Of a stretch of DNA of 64,000 nt, positions 18,360 to 26,255 are shown in pieces. A program made the translations under genes and the position numbers. The DNA is from [Mycobacterium] stephanolepidis (GTDB lineage Bacteria; Actinomycetota; Actinomycetes; Mycobacteriales; Mycobacteriaceae), in the NCBI RefSeq assembly GCF_002356335.1, contig NZ_AP018165.1, forward strand, positions 1,612,001-1,676,000. The letters run 5' to 3'. The notes beneath the pieces are model-generated. The model searched no databases and was not told the DNA's origin. It saw only the letters and a program-made list of their open reading frames with translations. Positions within the stretch are counted from its first letter, which is position 1; every line of letters begins with the position of its first letter.

Positions 18360-20330
18360 ATGGTGTCGTCTCTTGATCCCGAGCTGTCGCTAGAAGGACT
18401 GCTTTCCAGTCAGTCTCCTGTTCAGCGGCGCGGCCCCTTTCCGCCGATTGCCGACTACGCATTTCTCTCGGATTGGGAGAACACCTGCCTGATCGCCGCC
18501 AACGGATCGGTGGAGTGGATGTGCGTTCCGCGGCCGGATTCGCCGAGCATCTTCGGGGCGATCCTTGATCGCGGGGCGGGGCATTTCCGGATCGCCCCAT
18601 ATGGGCACAATGTGCCGGCCGCGCGCCGCTATCTCCCGGGCAGCCTGATGGTGGAAACCACGTGGCAGACCAAGACCGGGTGGCTCACGGTCCGCGACGC
18701 GTTGGTGCTGGGGCCCTGGCACGACGTCGATTCCCGGTCGAAAACGCATAAGCGCACCCCGACAGATTGGGATGCCGAGCACATCCTGCTGCGCACCGTG
18801 CGCTGTGTCAGCGGGACGGTCGAGGTGCTCATGAACTGCGAGCCCGCGTTCGACTATCACCGTGAGGGCGCCACCTGGGAGTACTCCGGCGACGGATACG
18901 GCGAGGCGACATGTCGGGCTACGAAGAACCCCGACGCCAATCCGACGCTGAAGCTGACCACGAATCTTCGATTGGGGTTGGAGGGCCGGGAAGCGCGTGC
19001 CCGCACCCGGCTCACCGAGGGTGACAACGTGTTCGTCGCGTTGAGCTGGTCCAAACACCCTGTGCCGCAGACGTATGCGGAGGCCGCCGACAAGATGTGG
19101 AAGACCGCCGAGGCCTGGCGGCAATGGATCAACATCGGCGAATTTCCCGACCATCCGTGGCGCTCGTACCTACAGAGCAGTGCGCTGGTCCTCAAGGGCC
19201 TGGCGTACTCGCCGACCGGCGCGCTGCTGGCGGCCTCGACCACGTCGCTACCGGAAACACCTGGGGGAGTGCGTAACTGGGACTATCGATACTCATGGGT
19301 GAGGGACTCCACCTTCGCGCTGTGGGGCCTCTACACGCTGGGTCTGGATCGTGAGGCCGACGACTTCTTCTCGTTCATCGCCGATGCTTCGGGTGCGAAC
19401 AACGGCGAGAAGCATCCGTTGCAGGTCATGTACGGCGTGGGTGGCGAACGCACCTTGACCGAGGGGGAGCTGCCCCATCTGTCCGGCTACGACGGGGCGC
19501 GACCGGTGCGAATCGGCAACGGTGCCTTCGATCAGATCCAGCACGACATCTGGGGCACCATGCTCGATTCGGTGTATGTGCACGCCAGGTCGCGGGAACA
19601 GATTCCCGCGACGCTGTGGCCGATCCTGAAGAATCAGGCCGAAGAGGCGGCGCGGCACTGGCGTGAACCCGACCGTGGCATCTGGGAAGTACGCGGGGAG
19701 CCGCAGCATTTCACCTCATCCAAGATCATGTGCTGGGTTGCGATGGACCGCGGCGCGAAACTTGCCGAGATGCATGGTGAGAAGAGTTATGCCCAGCAGT
19801 GGCGCGCTGTCGCCGACGAGATCAAGGACGACATCCTGGAGAATGGCGTCGATGAACGCGGGGTGTTGGTACAGCGTTACGGTTCAACGGCTTTGGATGC
19901 CTCGCTGCTGCTCGCGGTGCTGAACCGTTTCCTGCCGTCCGACGATCCGCGGATTCGGGCGACAGTGCTGGCCATCGCCGATGAGCTGACCCATGACGGC
20001 CTGGTGCTGCGTTACCGGGTGGAGGAGACCGACGACGGACTTTCGGGCGAGGAGGGCACCTTCACCATCTGCTCGTTCTGGCTCGTGTCGGCGTTGGTGG
20101 AGATCGGTGAGGTGCGCAGGGCACGGCACCTGTGCGAGCGATTGCTCTCCTTCGCCAGCCCGCTGCAGCTCTACGCCGAGGAGATCGACCCGCGCACCGG
20201 TCGGCATCTGGGCAACTTCCCGCAGGCGTTCACCCATCTGGCGTTGATCAATGCGGTCGTACACGTCATCCGGGCCGAAGAGGAAGCGGATGTGAGCGGC
20301 ACCTTCCAGCCCGCGAACGCCCCCACGTGA
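18360..20330 (+). CDS. Glycoside hydrolase family 15 protein, probable trehalase
   Basis: The product has 656 residues. It has the N-terminal GH15 beta domain (PPIADYAFLSDWENTCLIAANG) and the (alpha/alpha)6 catalytic barrel with GGVRNWDYRYSWVRDSTF (about 298-315) and EEIDPRTGRHLGNFPQAF near the end, which are strongly conserved in bacterial GH15. Mycobacterial members, including Rv2402, hydrolyse alpha,alpha-trehalose to glucose and need phosphate and Mg2+; that assignment is by family. TACGAT at 18348-18353 lies 6 bp before the ATG, so the mRNA is likely leaderless. The next lipoprotein gene overlaps the stop by 4 bp. Confidence 0.87.
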   Translation: MVSSLDPELSLEGLLSSQSPVQRRGPFPPIADYAFLSDWENTCLIAANGSVEWMCVPRPDSPSIFGAILDRGAGHFRIAPYGHNVPAARRYLPGSLMVETTWQTKTGWLTVRDALVLGPWHDVDSRSKTHKRTPTDWDAEHILLRTVRCVSGTVEVLMNCEPAFDYHREGATWEYSGDGYGEATCRATKNPDANPTLKLTTNLRLGLEGREARARTRLTEGDNVFVALSWSKHPVPQTYAEAADKMWKTAEAWRQWINIGEFPDHPWRSYLQSSALVLKGLAYSPTGALLAASTTSLPETPGGVRNWDYRYSWVRDSTFALWGLYTLGLDREADDFFSFIADASGANNGEKHPLQVMYGVGGERTLTEGELPHLSGYDGARPVRIGNGAFDQIQHDIWGTMLDSVYVHARSREQIPATLWPILKNQAEEAARHWREPDRGIWEVRGEPQHFTSSKIMCWVAMDRGAKLAEMHGEKSYAQQWRAVADEIKDDILENGVDERGVLVQRYGSTALDASLLLAVLNRFLPSDDPRIRATVLAIADELTHDGLVLRYRVEETDDGLSGEEGTFTICSFWLVSALVEIGEVRRARHLCERLLSFASPLQLYAEEIDPRTGRHLGNFPQAFTHLALINAVVHVIRAEEEADVSGTFQPANAPT

Positions 20331-21091
20331 GCGTCCGGGGCGCCGCCGCGGTCGCTGTGGCGATGTGCGTGGTCGCGTCCGGATGCGGGCGCGCCGCCGA
20401 TCAGGCTGAGCAGACGCCCCTCACAGCCGAATCGTCCTCGGGGACAACGTCATCGGCGAGCGCGGCGAGTTCGGCTCCGGCCTTCGGGTACACACCCGTG
20501 TTGGAGCCGGTCACGGGCGTCGAAGGAATGGTCACCTATGACGTGCAACTACCGCAGCTCTCCGGCGGAGTACCCGCCGTCCGTGATCGATTCAACGACG
20601 GCATGCGCAGCGGGCTGCGCGATGTGATCGACACGCTGTCCGGTCCCGGTAAGAGCCAGCAGGTGTCGATCAGCGACGGTGATATCGGTACCGAGCGGGA
20701 GGGCACTCGTGTCGCGATGATCGGACCGCACGCGGTGGCGGGCATTCAGGTCTATCTCTGGTACGCGGGCGGCGCACACCCGAATCAGTCGGTCTCGACG
20801 TTCGTTGTCAACAGCGATACCGCGCAACCCATTACCTATGACGATCTGTTCCCGAACCAATATGCCGCCCTGGAGCGGCTGCGCCAGGTGCTACCGGATC
20901 TGGACCCGACCGCACGGGTGCGCCGGGAGACCGTCAACGGGCGGCTCGAACAATGGTTACCCGTGCCGGCCGGGTTGCGGTTCTACGTTCCGGTGTCACA
21001 CGCCGCCGGCGATTTCGTTCCGATTACCGTGCCGTGGGAAAAGATTCGTGATCAGGTGGCGCCCGAATTCATTCCGGTGTTGAGCCAGTAA
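20327..21091 (+). CDS. LppR-like lipoprotein, copy 1 (DUF3298-type)
   Basis: From the GTG overlapping the trehalase stop the product is 254 residues. It has a lipoprotein signal peptide with lipobox VASGC, a Ser/Thr-rich linker and a C-terminal domain with RDRFNDGMR, MIGPHAVAGIQVYL, SDTAQPITYDDLF and YVPVSHAAGDFVPITVPWEKIRDQVAPEF. This pattern fits the DUF3298/RsiV-like family of secreted proteins. Gene order next to the trehalase and lepA suggests relation to lppR (Rv2403c). It has a tandem paralogue immediately downstream. Confidence 0.78.
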   Translation: MSVRGAAAVAVAMCVVASGCGRAADQAEQTPLTAESSSGTTSSASAASSAPAFGYTPVLEPVTGVEGMVTYDVQLPQLSGGVPAVRDRFNDGMRSGLRDVIDTLSGPGKSQQVSISDGDIGTEREGTRVAMIGPHAVAGIQVYLWYAGGAHPNQSVSTFVVNSDTAQPITYDDLFPNQYAALERLRQVLPDLDPTARVRRETVNGRLEQWLPVPAGLRFYVPVSHAAGDFVPITVPWEKIRDQVAPEFIPVLSQ

Positions 21092-21105
21092 CAAGGGGGT
21101 CGGCT

Positions 21106-21891
21106 GTGCGATGTGGTCTTGCGTTGATGCTGGTGTTCACCTGCGGCGTAGTCGCCGGTTGCCTCAAACCACCCGACCAACCCACGCAGACGCCCGAAGT
21201 TCCACCGTCCACCACGACCCCATCCAAGCCGATTGTGTCCGTCACCCCTGCCCAAGCACCGCCGACTGCGAAGCCGGCCTTCGGTTTCAATCCCACGCTG
21301 CAGCAGGAGAGTGGAAAGCAAGGCAAGGTCGACTACAACGTCAAACTGCCTCAGGTCACCGGCGATAAGGCCGGTGCTCGAGACAGATTCAATGACGGCA
21401 TGCGCGTGGCGCTGAAGGACGTCGTACGGACCCTGGGCGATCCGAAGGGGACGAAACCCGCGACAGTGGGTGATGGGCAGCTGCAGGCGGGGGAATCGAG
21501 TCGGGTCGTGTTCATCGGTCCGCATGTGTTGTCGGGAGTCGCCGTGTTCCTCTCGAACAGCGGCGGCCCGTACCCCAGCAATAGGGTCGCGACCATCACC
21601 ATCAACACCGATACGGCTCAGCCGATCATGTTCGGCGATGTGTTCGCGGAACAGGGTGCGGCACGGGAGCAGTTACGGAAGTTGGCTCAGGAGCTTGGGC
21701 CGCCCGATCGGATCAAGGCCGCCGGGGACATGAAGTCTGAGCAGTTTCTGCACTGGCTTCCCGTGCCCACCGGTCTGACCTTCTATGTCTCCGTTCCCCA
21801 CGTCGCCGGAGATTATGTGCCGGTTACCGTGCCGTGGGCGAAGATCCGCGATCGGGTGGCTCCCGGGATGCAGACGATTCTCAGCCAGTAG
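21106..21891 (+). CDS. LppR-like lipoprotein, copy 2 (DUF3298-type)
   Basis: This 261-residue protein starts at a GTG 15 bp after the first copy. It has a lipoprotein signal (lipobox VVAGC), a Pro/Thr-rich linker and a domain co-linear with copy 1: RDRFNDGMRVALKDV, FIGPHVLSGVAVFL, TDTAQPIMFGDVF and VPHVAGDYVPVTVPWAKIRDRVAPG. The two are clear tandem duplicates that have diverged, and both keep the signal peptide and the conserved core. The function is not known; the location is outside the membrane. Confidence 0.78.
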   Translation: MRCGLALMLVFTCGVVAGCLKPPDQPTQTPEVPPSTTTPSKPIVSVTPAQAPPTAKPAFGFNPTLQQESGKQGKVDYNVKLPQVTGDKAGARDRFNDGMRVALKDVVRTLGDPKGTKPATVGDGQLQAGESSRVVFIGPHVLSGVAVFLSNSGGPYPSNRVATITINTDTAQPIMFGDVFAEQGAAREQLRKLAQELGPPDRIKAAGDMKSEQFLHWLPVPTGLTFYVSVPHVAGDYVPVTVPWAKIRDRVAPGMQTILSQ

Positions 21892-21902
21892 GAGACCGGT
21901 GG

Positions 21903-22424
21903 TCAGGATTGGCCGCGAGTTCTCCTCCACGCCACGACCAATACTCCCGCCAAGGCGAACACCGGTATCAACGAGACGATCCAACTCAGGGCCAGCGGTG
22001 GCCCCGGCTGGGGCAGCACGTCCAGATCGAGAGTCCCCTGCCCGGGGCCCTGCGGTCCGGTGATGTCGAAGATGAACTGGTGATGCCCCTGTTCCTGTAG
22101 TGCCCGGACGTCCAGGCCCCAGACCTCCCGCTTGCGCGGATGGCGAGCCAGCCGTTCGGCGTGCCCTTGCTGCCCGTCGGGCGACACAATGGTCAGCGTG
22201 CCTGACTTGCCGGTGATCCCGTCGGCGGGGATGAAGGTGAAGTCCAGTGATTGCATGGCGCGCAGCGGCCAGGTCGAGAACCCGACGGTCAGTGCGTAGG
22301 GGCCCGCGGACACCTGTTCGGTGTGCACCACGTTCACCGGTGCGTAGGCGTTCGCGGGGGCGCTGACACCCAGGGACAGTCCGATGACAGTCATGAGTGA
22401 CAACAGGATTCGGATGTGCCTCAC
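21903..22424 (-). CDS. Exported protein with C-terminal membrane anchor
   Basis: The gene starts at a GTG overlapping the stop of the upstream membrane-protein gene (GTGA) and gives 173 residues. There is a cleavable signal peptide ending near ANAYAPV (about 26), a beta-rich outer domain (HTEQVSAGPYALTVGFSTWP, FDITGPQGPGQGTLDLDVL) and one C-terminal span followed by WRRTRGQS. The outer part resembles YtkA/CopC-like beta sandwiches only loosely. It is the last gene of the four-gene cluster that begins at 25539. Confidence 0.68.
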   Translation of the reverse strand: MRHIRILLSLMTVIGLSLGVSAPANAYAPVNVVHTEQVSAGPYALTVGFSTWPLRAMQSLDFTFIPADGITGKSGTLTIVSPDGQQGHAERLARHPRKREVWGLDVRALQEQGHHQFIFDITGPQGPGQGTLDLDVLPQPGPPLALSWIVSLIPVFALAGVLVVAWRRTRGQS

Positions 22425-23578
22425 GCGATGGCCACCAGCGTGTCGGCAGTGTTTCCGGGCACCCGCAACATCAGTGCGATGCGCTGCGCCAGAAGGCCGG
22501 CGAGTGCGCCCAACGCCAGCCCGGCCAGGCCGACGGTGACGTAGTTGCTCACTGTTTCGGTGCCCTGTCGATACAGCATCGCGCCCTGCAGCAGATAGCC
22601 CACGCCCGCAACCGAACCCAGGATCGCACCGATGGCGGTCATCGGCCACCGCTGCCATTTCCGGTCCCCGGCCAGGTGCAGCAGCCCGGTGGCCAGTACG
22701 GCGAAGACCGCGAGGAACATCGGCATCATTCCCGGGATTGTGGGTGGTCCGCCCCAGAGATCGTCGCGCAACGGCAACCCCACCGCCGCGGCGTATTCGT
22801 GTGCGGCCCAGGGTGAAAACCACCAGAAGATGGCTTGAATGGCGCCCATGATCACCGCGACCCCGAGCGGCGCCAGCGTCGAGCGTACGACGCCCGCGAT
22901 GAGCAGCAGCACGAGCGGAACGATGAACGCCGAACCCAGCGAAATCGGGTTGAAGTCGAACTTGAAGAGGAACAGCGCCGTGAACGGAATGGCCGTCATC
23001 GCCGCCACCAGTGACGCTTGCGCCATCAAACCCACCACACCCCAACGAAATCGGCGTGCCGCCGCGAAGGTAACGATACTGCCGAGGTCGGTGACGGTTC
23101 CGGACACGAAGAGTGCGAAATGTGGGGGAGATGCCAGGACGGCGTCGAACCCATAGACCGTGTGCCACCAGAGATCCAACAGCCCGTACATGAGAAACGA
23201 TGCGGCGCCGCAGCCGGAGAGCAGGAAGCCCAGGGGAGCGGTGAATCGGCCCCCGAAGACCCGGATCGGTACACCGCCCACCCAGCGCGGCACTTCCTCG
23301 CCCGCGCGCTGTGCGGCCGTGACCATCAAAACCATGATGAGGCTGGTGATTCCGCCGATCGCGCTACCCGAGTACAGGAACAGATGTGGCAGCGTGAAGA
23401 ACGTATCGGGGCCCACATCGTCGTGCCATTCGACATCCCAGGTCGTTCCCACCGCACCCACTACGCTGCCCAGCAGCACGCCGTATGCGCCCAGTGGCGC
23501 GTACTTCTCGATGACGGCGCGGGTGATCCGCGGCGTCTGTTCGGCACCGGTGCCTGCGGTGCTCGTCTCGGCGTTCAT
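22421..23578 (-). CDS. Polytopic membrane protein related to the split protein at 5927-7781
   Basis: The ATG at 23578 follows a perfect GGAGGTT ribosome site, giving 385 residues. About ten hydrophobic segments are present, and TWDVEWHDDVGPDTFFTLPH (about 50-70) corresponds to the WDVSLHIGKGRDAG...PAHYF motif of the protein at 5927-7781. The conserved Trp-Asp, His and Pro-His residues near the outer face could bind a metal. It lies between a His/Met-rich exported protein and an anchored one, so a role in metal or cofactor handling at the membrane is an inference. Confidence 0.7.
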   Translation of the reverse strand: MNAETSTAGTGAEQTPRITRAVIEKYAPLGAYGVLLGSVVGAVGTTWDVEWHDDVGPDTFFTLPHLFLYSGSAIGGITSLIMVLMVTAAQRAGEEVPRWVGGVPIRVFGGRFTAPLGFLLSGCGAASFLMYGLLDLWWHTVYGFDAVLASPPHFALFVSGTVTDLGSIVTFAAARRFRWGVVGLMAQASLVAAMTAIPFTALFLFKFDFNPISLGSAFIVPLVLLLIAGVVRSTLAPLGVAVIMGAIQAIFWWFSPWAAHEYAAAVGLPLRDDLWGGPPTIPGMMPMFLAVFAVLATGLLHLAGDRKWQRWPMTAIGAILGSVAGVGYLLQGAMLYRQGTETVSNYVTVGLAGLALGALAGLLAQRIALMLRVPGNTADTLVAIA

Positions 23579-23590
23579 GTCAACCTCCAC

Positions 23591-23992
23591 TCACCCATAG
23601 TGGCATCGTCGTGCGTTCATCGGGATCGCCGGAGGGGGCGTGACGGTCACGATGATGTCCCAGGGCCCCGCCATCGACAGCATCACCTGGTCGAACTTCG
23701 TGCGGCCGGATATCACCTCGCGCAGCGGAGGCATGGCGTGGCCCATCAGCGGCATCGCCAATTCAACTGATACCGATTGGGATTCGGGGAAGCCGTCGTC
23801 TTCTCGCTTGGTGATGGCGACTTCCAGCGCGGTCATCCCGATGCGGGGGTTGTCCACCGTCACTGCGACGACGTAGTGCTCGGTACCCGAATGCAGCGTG
23901 ACGGTCTCGGGGGCGCTGGGCCAGGCAATCCACGCCAGCCCCAGCACCGCGGCGACGATCAGCCCGAGCCCTGCCCACACCTGACGTGTCAT
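23591..23992 (-). CDS. Membrane-anchored YtkA/FixH-like protein
   Basis: This 133-residue protein has an uncleaved N-terminal span (WAGLGLIVAAVLGLAWIAW) followed by an outer beta domain. LAMPLMGHAMPP (about residue 90) is the typical Met-Pro-x-Met-x-His-x-Met motif of YtkA-like copper-associated domains, and GPWDIIVTVTP closes the fold as in FixH-type proteins. The ATG overlaps the stop of the large upstream gene by 4 bp. A role in presenting copper is an inference from the motif. Confidence 0.68.
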   Translation of the reverse strand: MTRQVWAGLGLIVAAVLGLAWIAWPSAPETVTLHSGTEHYVVAVTVDNPRIGMTALEVAITKREDDGFPESQSVSVELAMPLMGHAMPPLREVISGRTKFDQVMLSMAGPWDIIVTVTPPPAIPMNARRCHYG

Positions 23993-25539
23993 GAGATGTC
24001 CAGTCGTACCGGGATCGTCAGCACCCGGTAGTCGCGCTGTGCCTGAATCCAGGCGAGGTACCTCCCCGGCTTGGGGAACGTGAAGGTGAACGGTACATCC
24101 GGGCCGAAGGCGGCCACGGTCTCGTCGGGGGGACTGTCACCGTTGAGGGGCGGTGCACCCACCATGGGCGGCATCGCATCATCTTGCGTGGGCACATGGC
24201 CGGTGCTGTGGTCCATGCCGGGCATGTCGGTACCTCCGTGACCGCCCATGGAATGGGCGTGGGCCCAGACCGCGGAATCCTGCACCGCTGTGCCGAGTTC
24301 GCCGGGGGGGACGTCGCGCGGGATCGGGCCGGCGATGACCAGATGGCCGAGCATGCCCAGCCACGGTTGTAGAACGGGATCGGACCCGATGGTCACCGAG
24401 AGCGTTGTCGGTCGTCCCGCGCGCAGGCCGACGGCCTTCACGTGCACATGCTGCCCGTCGAGCATGCGCATACCGGGTCCTTCGAATGGCGCCGGAGCCG
24501 TGGGTTTTCCGCCACGTGATGTCAGTCCACCGGGCAGGCGCACCGTCTGCACGCCGCCCCCGCGCCGCACGAACTCTGCCGAGACCGCGTACCGGCCGGC
24601 CACTTCCGGTGACAATTGCACCGAATAGCTGCCCGGTGCAACCCTTATCGGATGCAGGTGAGATAGCCGCCCGTCCGGGGCCACCACCAGCAGATGGATC
24701 AACGCGCTGTCATGGATGACAAGGTCGTCGGCGGGCAGCCCGGTCGCGGTGTCGATCAGCGAGAAGTCGATGTCTGTCGCGCGCCCCGAATCCACGTCAG
24801 GTTTTTCGGCGATCAGCATGGCCGACGGCCGGGAGTAGTCGGTGACGGCGGGGCGGTCAAGGCGGTAGGGGTTGGCGGCGTTGTCGACAGTGGGGTCCCG
24901 TTGCGGACCCGGCTCGGGCGGTGGCGGGGCGGACGTGGACAGCACCGCCGCGGTAATGGCGATCGCGAGGGCGGTCACCGTCGCGGTCACGGGTACCGCG
25001 ATCCATATCCCACGGCGCACCCGAGTCGCGACCACCAGAGAGATCACCAGCAGCAGCCCGGCGGCCGCCAGACCCAGATAGGCCACCCGCTCGGGCGGCG
25101 ACATCGCCTGACTGACGAGAACCAACGGGATCCGGGCGGTATGTACGCCGTCACTGATGGTGAGGTCGGTGGGCCCGGGGCGGTCGACATCGAGAGTTGC
25201 GCCGTACGGGCCGGGTTTCTCGCCGAGCACGACCAACGCTGTTGAGGTGGGCACACCTGGCGCGGGCTGCTGCTCATCGGTGCTGGCGCCCGTGGGCACG
25301 AGCTGCACGCGGAGAGGACCGGCCGCGGTGCCCCGGTGAGCGATCACATCGACCCGTAACGGGCCGGGAATGCTGGTCACCCGCCGAGCCACCACGGTGA
25401 GCTCGCGATCACCAAGGCTCTGCGCGACCTGCACGTCGGCGCCCGCCACGGCAGAGTCCGCCGCCGCGACGTGGACCCCGCTGAACAGTGCGGAGAATGC
25501 GAACACCAGGAACAGGCACTTCGCGCGCAAGTGACTCAT
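23989..25539 (-). CDS. Large exported His/Met-rich protein with YtkA-like domains
   Basis: From ATG 25539 the product is 516 residues; a longer frame upstream has low-complexity shadow sequence. It has a signal peptide (LFLVFAFSALFSGVHVAAA), an outer domain, two spans (about 155-175 and 182-205) and a large C-terminal outer region with FSLIDTATGLPADDL, HDSALIHLLVVAPDGRLSHLHPI and a metal-binding-looking stretch HAHSMGGHGGTDMPGMDHS (about 437-455). His/Met-rich motifs of this kind bind copper in periplasmic proteins. It is first in the leftward cluster and divergent from the small membrane genes at 25600. Confidence 0.7.
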   Translation of the reverse strand: MSHLRAKCLFLVFAFSALFSGVHVAAADSAVAGADVQVAQSLGDRELTVVARRVTSIPGPLRVDVIAHRGTAAGPLRVQLVPTGASTDEQQPAPGVPTSTALVVLGEKPGPYGATLDVDRPGPTDLTISDGVHTARIPLVLVSQAMSPPERVAYLGLAAAGLLLVISLVVATRVRRGIWIAVPVTATVTALAIAITAAVLSTSAPPPPEPGPQRDPTVDNAANPYRLDRPAVTDYSRPSAMLIAEKPDVDSGRATDIDFSLIDTATGLPADDLVIHDSALIHLLVVAPDGRLSHLHPIRVAPGSYSVQLSPEVAGRYAVSAEFVRRGGGVQTVRLPGGLTSRGGKPTAPAPFEGPGMRMLDGQHVHVKAVGLRAGRPTTLSVTIGSDPVLQPWLGMLGHLVIAGPIPRDVPPGELGTAVQDSAVWAHAHSMGGHGGTDMPGMDHSTGHVPTQDDAMPPMVGAPPLNGDSPPDETVAAFGPDVPFTFTFPKPGRYLAWIQAQRDYRVLTIPVRLDIS

Positions 25540-25599
25540 CGGTATCCAGTCTGCCCTGCGCCGGAAGGCCCGCGGCATGGTCCGCCTAAACTGGCCCGC

Positions 25600-25860
25600 G
25601 TGAACAGCGACAGCGTGATCGGCCTCCTGAGTTGGTGGGACGGCGTGGAGCTGTGGCTCAGCGGACGCGGGTTCATCCTTCAAACAATCATCGTGATGCC
25701 GGTCGTGCTGGTGCTGGCCTATGCGATGGCGGTAGCCGGTGACAAGGTCTTGTTTCTGCTGTTCAGCCTGTCGAATCGGCTCGGCCGGTGGTACCAGGCC
25801 GCGCGTCGCCACGCCGCGGAAAATCACGTAGCCCCGGCCGCCCAGGCGGACCTTTCATGA
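25600..25860 (+). CDS. Small membrane protein (86 aa)
   Basis: Starting at GTG 25600 (VNSDSVIGLLSWWDGVELW) the product has 86 residues with one long hydrophobic region (about 27-60) and a basic, Ala-rich tail. I recognise no family. By position between the trehalase region and the sulfate transporter it may correspond to the small membrane proteins of the Rv2401/Rv2401A interval, but this is only synteny. The next tiny gene overlaps its stop. Confidence 0.6.
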   Translation: MNSDSVIGLLSWWDGVELWLSGRGFILQTIIVMPVVLVLAYAMAVAGDKVLFLLFSLSNRLGRWYQAARRHAAENHVAPAAQADLS

Positions 25861-25943
25861 GCGGCATGCCCCAGTCGCGTGTCACGTTGGCGCTGGTTGC
25901 GCTGGCCGTTCTGGTCATAGTCGCCTGGCTGTTGAGCCGGTAG
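25857..25943 (+). CDS. Tiny single-span membrane protein (28 aa)
   Basis: A 28-codon reading frame begins at an ATG overlapping the stop of the upstream gene (ATGA) and encodes a short polar head and one hydrophobic helix ending VAWLLSR. The overlap and the clean transmembrane segment suggest a real miniprotein, but at this length chance cannot be excluded. Confidence 0.45.
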   Translation: MSGMPQSRVTLALVALAVLVIVAWLLSR

Positions 25944-26014
25944 TTACTGACTGTTGACGCAATAGCGCTTCTACCTGCCGATTCAGCCGTAAAGACGGCA
26001 TCAAGAGGCTCTGC

Positions 26015-26020
26015 TACGCT
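26015..26020 (+). promoter_or_regulatory. -10 element (TACGCT) for the sulfate-transport operon
   Basis: TACGCT lies exactly 7 bp before the ATG of the leader ORF at 26028, the spacing expected when transcription starts at the start codon. No clear -35 is present, which is common for mycobacterial promoters. Confidence 0.55.
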
Positions 26021-26027
26021 TCCGCTC

Positions 26028-26123
26028 ATGCATTCCGCCGCCCGGGGTAACCGCGTGCGCCACATCCTGGCGCTCATCGCGGTCGGTACATGCGCGGTTG
26101 CAGACGTTCACTGTTGTCGCTAG
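26028..26123 (+). CDS. Leaderless Cys-codon leader peptide upstream of subI
   Basis: A 31-codon ORF opens at the predicted transcription start and ends with two consecutive TGT codons, CGC and the stop (peptide ends ADVHCCR). Short leaderless ORFs with adjacent Cys codons are known in mycobacteria to act as cysteine-responsive attenuators of downstream sulfur genes. The position directly before the sulfate-transporter operon fits that exactly. Its peptide is probably not functional in itself; slow translation at 26112-26117 when Cys-tRNA is scarce would alter folding of the 3' RNA and free the subI ribosome site (see 26188-26250). Confidence 0.72.
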   Translation: MHSAARGNRVRHILALIAVGTCAVADVHCCR

Positions 26124-26187
26124 ACCCATCCCGTCCGCGGTTTGGTGTCGGTAGCGGCTAGTTTGAAGCCCACTGGCTGTTTCGCTG

Positions 26188-26250
26188 CCTTTCTGTCGTC
26201 ACGGGATTCCATGAGATATCTGTCCCAGGTAATCGTCATCCCACGAAAGG
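26188..26250 (+). promoter_or_regulatory. Candidate RNA stem sequestering the subI ribosome site
   Basis: Three short segments on the 5' side (CCTTT 26188-26192, CGT 26197-26199, GGGAT 26203-26207) pair in order with one continuous 3' segment (ATCCC 26238-26242, ACG 26243-26245, AAAGG 26246-26250). AAAGG is the ribosome site of subI, 5 bp before its ATG. The 13 pairs with bulges on one side would hide the site, as expected for translation-coupled attenuation by the upstream Cys leader. Folding was judged by eye. Confidence 0.5.
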
Positions 26251-26255
26251 TCCTC

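Noticed and set aside
21903..23168. A 421-codon frame overlapping the 22421 membrane protein gene
   Set aside because: Only its last 173 codons, from the GTG at 22424, have a signal peptide and natural composition; the rest is Arg/Gly-rich shadow.
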